DNA of 34,433 nt from Pirellulales bacterium (GTDB lineage: Bacteria > Planctomycetota > Planctomycetia > Pirellulales > JAICIG01). Every line of letters starts with the position of its first letter. Position 1 is the stretch's first letter. A program made the translations under genes and the position numbers. A model generated the notes under the pieces. It saw only the letters and a program-made list of their open reading frames with translations. It had not been told where the DNA came from and did no database searches. The stretch spans positions 1 through 34,433 of the forward strand of contig DATLUO010000051.1 of NCBI GenBank assembly GCA_035533075.1, in the 5' to 3' direction. Positions 30,505-34,433 of this stretch are shown piece by piece.

Positions 30505-33279
30505 TCAGCGCAGCCGGCTGCGGGCCACGCCCTCACGCTCGTGCGCGCGCCGGTTGAAAAACACCCCCAGACCGACCAGCATCGGCAAGATCGGCGGCAG
30601 CACCACCGCCCACATCTTATACCAGTCTTGCTCGCGCGTAACCTGCAGGTTCAAGTCGCGCTCGATCTTGGTGACCTTCTGATCCAGATCCTTTTGAAGC
30701 TGCCGCTTGCGGGCGTCCAACCGTTGGTTGCCTTCCCGCTCCAGGATCTGCAGCCGCTGCATCAGCTCGATCGTGTTCATCTTTTCGCCACGTTTCTTCA
30801 ACTCGGACACGCGCTTGTCGAGCTCGGCCTGCTCTTTCGCCGTGGCCTCTTCCAAATCCTTGCGCTTCTCCAGCTTTTCCTTTTCAGCCGCCACCTTGGC
30901 GTCTTTCGTCTTCTCTTCGATGGTGGCCAACACGCGGTGCTTCAAGCGGCGCTTGCGAATGTCGATGAACCGGTCGTCGCCCGCCAGCGCGTCGAGCACG
31001 TTGAGCGTGAAGGTGATGTTGTCCAGGCTCAAATCCAGTTCGCGATCGGGATCCTGACTTTGTTGCCGGAACTGGAAAAACTCTTGATAGAAAAGGTCGA
31101 TGTCGGCGACCACCACCGCGTTGATCTCGGTGCGCTTCTTCTTTTCCTCCTTGTCGCCGTCCTTCTTCTCGTCCGCCTCGCTTTCTTTGGCGGTTTCTTC
31201 GGCGTCCTCCTCCGGCAGCTTGCCGGTGATGTGGGCCGCCAGAGTGTAGTAATCGCGCGTGGGCTTGCGGCGCGGGTTCGGATTCAGCCCCCCGCCGCCA
31301 CCGAAGGGATTCATTGTTTGCAGGTCGGAAAAGGCGACCTCGGCCGTCTCGTCGCCGGTCTGCAACAGCGGCTCGAACTTCATGTCCGATGCGTTCAGAT
31401 GCTTGAGCGATCCGGCATACAACAGCAGCACTTGTTGCAAGCCCGAGCTGATGGGGTCTTTTTGGCTGAACACCGGATGGTCTTTTTTGTCTTCGCTGGC
31501 GCCGGCGTCGATGAACAGCCATTCCGGCGTGACCGCCAGCTCGAGCTTTGGATAGGGATTGTAGTATTGGCAGACGAGTTCGTGGGCCTCGAATTCGATG
31601 CCCAGCAGCTTCCATAATTCACGGATGTCGCCCTTCGGCAGCGGCTGCTGCCCGCCAAACATCATCATCTGCTGCGGCGGTCGCTTGGGGGCCGTTGTGC
31701 CCGGAACGTCGCGAGTGAGAGAAAGCGGATCTTCGAAAATCGCCGTGGGAATTCCGCGCTTCACCGCCGCCACGAAGTTCTTCATCTGTTCGGGCGAAAG
31801 CGACGACGGCTGCACCGCGAACAAGACGTCGATGTCGTCCTTGACCGGTGTGTCGGCATTCACCTGCACCACGTCATATTGTTTTTCCAACTCGTCGATC
31901 AGCAAGTCGTTGCGGCCTTGCGTAAACGTCTGCATGTTGAAGCTGGCATACAGCTTGGCGTCGGTGACGAGCACGCCCAGCTTCTGACGCTTCTCTTCCG
32001 ACACCGTGGCGATCGACCGGGCCAATTCATATTCCACGGGCACCGCCGGACCGAGAAACGGCACGACGACTTTTTCCAGACCCGACGTGAAGGCGACGCC
32101 CATGTAAATCTGTTCGCGGCTCACCGCGCCGCGCGTCCGCGAAAAGACCGGCTGCGGCGTGATGTTGAACTGCTGCTCGGCCTGCTGCGCCTCGGGACTG
32201 AGCGGTTTCGTGTCGTGAATCCGCAGCCTCACCAGGTTCTTGCCGCGGGCCGCGAACTCGCGCAGCATCGAGAGCAGATCGAGCCGCGTTTTGACGTAGG
32301 ATTCCGGCACCTCCGGGCTGATATAGGCGTCGATCTTCACCGTCCGCTTCAGGTTGCCCAACAACTCGCGCGTCTTCGGCGACAGCGAGCTGAGGCCCTC
32401 GGCCGTCACGTCGGCACGCAAATCGAAATGCTGCAAGATCATCACCACGCCCACGGCAATGCCGATCAGCGAGCCTCCCCGCAGCAGATAATGCGGACCC
32501 AGCGACAGCCCGTCCTTGCCGCCCTGCCAATGCCGGCGGCCGATGAGCACCATGCTCAAGTAGAGCATCACCACCACGGTCAGCACAAAGTAGGAGACGC
32601 CCGAAAGGCTGACCACGCCGCGGCCAAAATCGCGGAACTGCTCTTCCAGGCTCCATTGTTTCACCGGAATGGCCCACTCGGCCGGCATGATCACATCGGC
32701 GTTGGCCGCGAAGGCCAACGGTGCGTTGAACAACGTCCCCAGCACAAAGCCGACCGTGAGGTTGCCGGTCAGGAACGAGGCCACCATGCCGATCGAGAGC
32801 ATCGCCGCCCCCACCAGCCAGTAACCGAAGTAGGTGCCGAAAAACAGTCCCAGGTCAGGCCCCACCGGCTGGTCGGGCAAGGGGTGCTTCGGATACGCCA
32901 GCCAGCTCAGCACCGAAAGGTTGCAGATCATCGAAAACAGCAGGGCCACGCTATAAATCGCCACCGCCGCCAGATACTTGCCCAGCACCACGTCGAAATC
33001 CGCGGCGGGAATCGTCAGCAGCAACTCGTCGGTCCCTTGCCGCCGCTCCTCGGCCCAAATGCTCATCGTGATGGCCGGAATGAAGACCAGCATGATGTAG
33101 GGCAGATAGCGGTTGAGCTGGTCGAGATTCGCCAGGTTCGAGCTGAAGAAGTCGTTCGGCCAGAAGGCCGCGAACGAACTCAACAGCACGTAGACGCAGA
33201 TGAACACATACCCGGTCGGGTTGGCGAAATACGAGTTGAAATTCCGCCTAAAAATGGCGCTGACAACGTTGAAGTTCAT
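30505..33279 (-). CDS. Fused ABC-2 permease and GldG-like protein
   Basis: A protein of 924 residues combining two usually separate components. Residues ~1-240 form an ABC-2 permease with six membrane helices (start FRRNFNSYFANPTGYVF; SIWAEERRQGTDELLLTIP), as in GldF. After further helices at about 232-295, residues ~300-640 form a GldG-like (PF09822-type) region with LSPKTRELLGNLKRTVKIDAY. A Glu/Lys-rich insert, a coiled coil (~790-890) and a C-terminal helix with a basic tail (NRRAHERE) follow. It would pair with the ATPase encoded just upstream. Gliding is not implied, since Gld-like transporters occur in non-gliding bacteria. The space before its ATG is entirely heptamer repeat. Confidence 0.93.
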   Translation of the reverse strand: MNFNVVSAIFRRNFNSYFANPTGYVFICVYVLLSSFAAFWPNDFFSSNLANLDQLNRYLPYIMLVFIPAITMSIWAEERRQGTDELLLTIPAADFDVVLGKYLAAVAIYSVALLFSMICNLSVLSWLAYPKHPLPDQPVGPDLGLFFGTYFGYWLVGAAMLSIGMVASFLTGNLTVGFVLGTLFNAPLAFAANADVIMPAEWAIPVKQWSLEEQFRDFGRGVVSLSGVSYFVLTVVVMLYLSMVLIGRRHWQGGKDGLSLGPHYLLRGGSLIGIAVGVVMILQHFDLRADVTAEGLSSLSPKTRELLGNLKRTVKIDAYISPEVPESYVKTRLDLLSMLREFAARGKNLVRLRIHDTKPLSPEAQQAEQQFNITPQPVFSRTRGAVSREQIYMGVAFTSGLEKVVVPFLGPAVPVEYELARSIATVSEEKRQKLGVLVTDAKLYASFNMQTFTQGRNDLLIDELEKQYDVVQVNADTPVKDDIDVLFAVQPSSLSPEQMKNFVAAVKRGIPTAIFEDPLSLTRDVPGTTAPKRPPQQMMMFGGQQPLPKGDIRELWKLLGIEFEAHELVCQYYNPYPKLELAVTPEWLFIDAGASEDKKDHPVFSQKDPISSGLQQVLLLYAGSLKHLNASDMKFEPLLQTGDETAEVAFSDLQTMNPFGGGGGLNPNPRRKPTRDYYTLAAHITGKLPEEDAEETAKESEADEKKDGDKEEKKKRTEINAVVVADIDLFYQEFFQFRQQSQDPDRELDLSLDNITFTLNVLDALAGDDRFIDIRKRRLKHRVLATIEEKTKDAKVAAEKEKLEKRKDLEEATAKEQAELDKRVSELKKRGEKMNTIELMQRLQILEREGNQRLDARKRQLQKDLDQKVTKIERDLNLQVTREQDWYKMWAVVLPPILPMLVGLGVFFNRRAHEREGVARSRLR

Positions 33280-33314
33280 AATCCAAAATCCAAAATCGAA
33301 AATCCAAAATCAGG
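33280..33314. repeat. Heptamer array filling the intercistronic gap of the ABC operon
   Basis: AATCCAA, AATCCAA, AATCGAA, AATCCAA and AATCAGG in unbroken 7-bp phase. One end touches the ATG of the permease-GldG gene (33279); the other contains the TGA of the ATPase gene (33310-33312). The translation-initiation region of the downstream gene is therefore made of TTGGATT repeats on the coding strand, with at best GGA as a weak Shine-Dalgarno. Confidence 0.92.
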
Positions 33315-34047
33315 CCACGGCACTCGTCAATTGATGAAAATGCTCTTCCAACGGCTTGCCGTCGGCGGTCAGTTCGCGCGGCGTGCCATCGTAAATCAGC
33401 CGCCCTTCGTTGATGAACAGCACCCGGCTGGCCATCGCCTCCACCTCTTGCAGAATGTGCGTCGAGAGCAGAATCGTCTTGTTCTGGCCGAGCCGGCGGA
33501 TGGTGTCGCGCACTTCGCGAATCTGGTTCGGGTCGAGACCCGCCGTCGGCTCGTCGAGAATCAGCACGTCGGGCTCGTGCAGCAGGGCCTGGGCCATGCC
33601 CACGCGCTGCCGATACCCCTTCGACAACTTGCCGATCGCCTTGCCGATCACGCTGCCCAAGGCGCACAACTCGACCACCGCGGCGATCCGCTCGCGGCGA
33701 TAAGCCCCGGTCATGCCGCGGGCGTCGGCGAAAAATTCCAGCAGGCTGCGGGGAGTCATGTCGGGGTAGAGCGGCCCGTTTTCGGGCAAATAACCCAGCC
33801 GCGTCGAGCCGGCCAGCCGATCGACCGACATGTCGTGGCCGGCGATCTTGGCGATGCCCGCCGACGGGGCCAGGTAGCCGGTCAGCAGCTTCATGGTGGT
33901 GCTTTTGCCGGCGCCGTTGGGCCCCAGAAAGGCGACCACTTCGCCTTGGCGGATACTGAAGGTCACGTCCTGAATGGCGGTGAAGTCGCCGTAATACTTC
34001 GACAGGCCGATCGCCTCGATCATGGCCGGACGCGATTCATCTGCCAT
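33310..34047 (-). CDS. ABC transporter ATP-binding protein (GldA-like)
   Basis: A protein of 245 residues with all ATPase motifs: Walker A GPNGAGKS (42-49), signature LSKGYRQR (141-148), Walker B VLILDEP (161-167), D-loop GLD and the switch His197 in STH. The pattern GYLPENGPLYPDMTP is typical of gliding-type/ABC-2 exporters (GldA, NatA-like). It would power the permease encoded immediately downstream. The ATG at 34047 is used; a TTG at 34053 is possible and is slightly better spaced from GGGAG. First gene of a three-gene minus-strand operon. Confidence 0.95.
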   Translation of the reverse strand: MADESRPAMIEAIGLSKYYGDFTAIQDVTFSIRQGEVVAFLGPNGAGKSTTMKLLTGYLAPSAGIAKIAGHDMSVDRLAGSTRLGYLPENGPLYPDMTPRSLLEFFADARGMTGAYRRERIAAVVELCALGSVIGKAIGKLSKGYRQRVGMAQALLHEPDVLILDEPTAGLDPNQIREVRDTIRRLGQNKTILLSTHILQEVEAMASRVLFINEGRLIYDGTPRELTADGKPLEEHFHQLTSAVA

Positions 34048-34068
34048 CGTCAATCGGTCTCCCTCTGC

Positions 34069-34089
34069 TTGGATTTTGGATTTTGGATT
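34069..34089. repeat. Three TTGGATT heptamers upstream of the ABC operon
   Basis: TTGGATT at 34069-34075, 34076-34082 and 34083-34089, 21 bases before the ATG at 34047. This is the reverse complement of the array at 33280-33314 in the same operon. Confidence 0.88.
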
Positions 34090-34105
34090 TGCGGCTTTTC
34101 GCCAA

Positions 34106-34198
34106 CGGAGGATGGCCTTCCTAGGCCCTCACCAATAGGAGGATGGCCTTCCCAGGCCGTCGCCGTTTGGGGTGACGGGCTAGGAAGCCCATCCTCCG
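34106..34198. repeat. Three copies of the GGAGGATGGCCTTCC repeat, two forming a long hairpin
   Basis: Copies at 34106-34127 and 34137-34161 are direct; the third at 34174-34198 is inverted. The second and third pair over about 24 bp with a few mismatches around a 12-base loop. From 34199 to 34433 I see no convincing gene; an A/T-rich stretch at 34258-34272 could belong to a promoter of the ABC operon, but the boxes are poor. Confidence 0.8.
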
Positions 34199-34433
34199 AG
34201 GCCGCCTTCGCTACCGCCGCAAGGGGCAGCGCCGTGCCGGGCGTGCGGAAAACCCCAAAAATAATATCCCCGTCGCGCCCTGTCTATAGCTACCAGCAAT
34301 TCCCGGCGAGCATGCCTTGCGGAGCCGATGGCCGACCCACGGCCCTCCACGCGCGCGACTTGGTTGCACTCGTACGATAAGATAGTCGATCCAGCGAAAG
34401 CAAGTAGACTCGCAAACGTGACGACCAACCGTT

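Noticed and set aside
34180-34428. An 82-codon minus-strand frame at the right edge
   Set aside because: It runs into the hairpin repeat at 34174-34198, lacks a family or start signal, and could be chance; a true gene cut by the window edge cannot be excluded.

Overview
The window is high-GC bacterial DNA that looks like a planctomycete, probably a Pirellulales-type genome. This rests on gene content, not on a marker gene: a Ser/Thr kinase with one membrane anchor and a long C-terminal tail, a kinase/WD40 relic, a planctomycete-style ECF sigma factor, PKD-like/DUF4214 surface protein modules, fused GldF-GldG plus DUF4340 genes, and intergenic spacers full of palindromic and 7-bp tandem repeats. 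No rRNA, tRNA, CRISPR array or intact transposase was seen.

Layout. 0-3.6 kb (minus): a GT-C-like polytopic membrane protein and a membrane-anchored Ser/Thr kinase, coupled by an ATGA overlap. 4.0-5.7 kb (minus): a secreted protein with two tandem cyclase domains. 5.8-6.85 kb (plus): a probable small or leader RNA, then an HpcH/HpaI-type aldolase. 6.9-15.8 kb (plus): a signalling block with a cytoplasmic hybrid histidine kinase of 2139 residues carrying eleven exact 92-residue HAMP-type repeats, followed by a second hybrid kinase (REC-GAF-HisKA-HATPase-REC). The two probably form one multi-step phosphorelay. 15.8-17.15 kb: an AAA-type ATPase with a sharp promoter and twin palindromic operators. 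17.1-28.5 kb: a mixed accessory stretch. Intact genes there are a DEDD exonuclease, a DNase I-like enzyme, a conserved hypothetical, an overlapping two-gene module and the CstA transporter. Between them lie at least five truncated or fused relics: a PIN toxin stub, a kinase/WD40 deletion relic, an immunity gene abutting a headless DUF4214 protein, a four-helix-bundle gene split by a 131-bp inverted-repeat element, and a Uma2/ApbE chimera. 28.6-34.05 kb (minus): an operon of ABC ATPase, fused permease-GldG and DUF4340 protein.

The most unusual non-coding features are four. (1) A dispersed family of about 40-bp palindromic arms, often paired head to head around 7-bp tandem repeats. (2) Heptamer arrays of several unrelated motifs, all with period 7, some running right up to start codons. 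(3) A 131-bp MITE-like element with 22-bp terminal inverted repeats and a CTGG duplication, whose conceptual removal restores a recognisable gene start. (4) A minus-strand leader with two hairpins that share an invariant loop but have covarying stems, ending in a T-run in front of the exonuclease gene.

All family assignments come from reading motifs by eye; no database search was possible.
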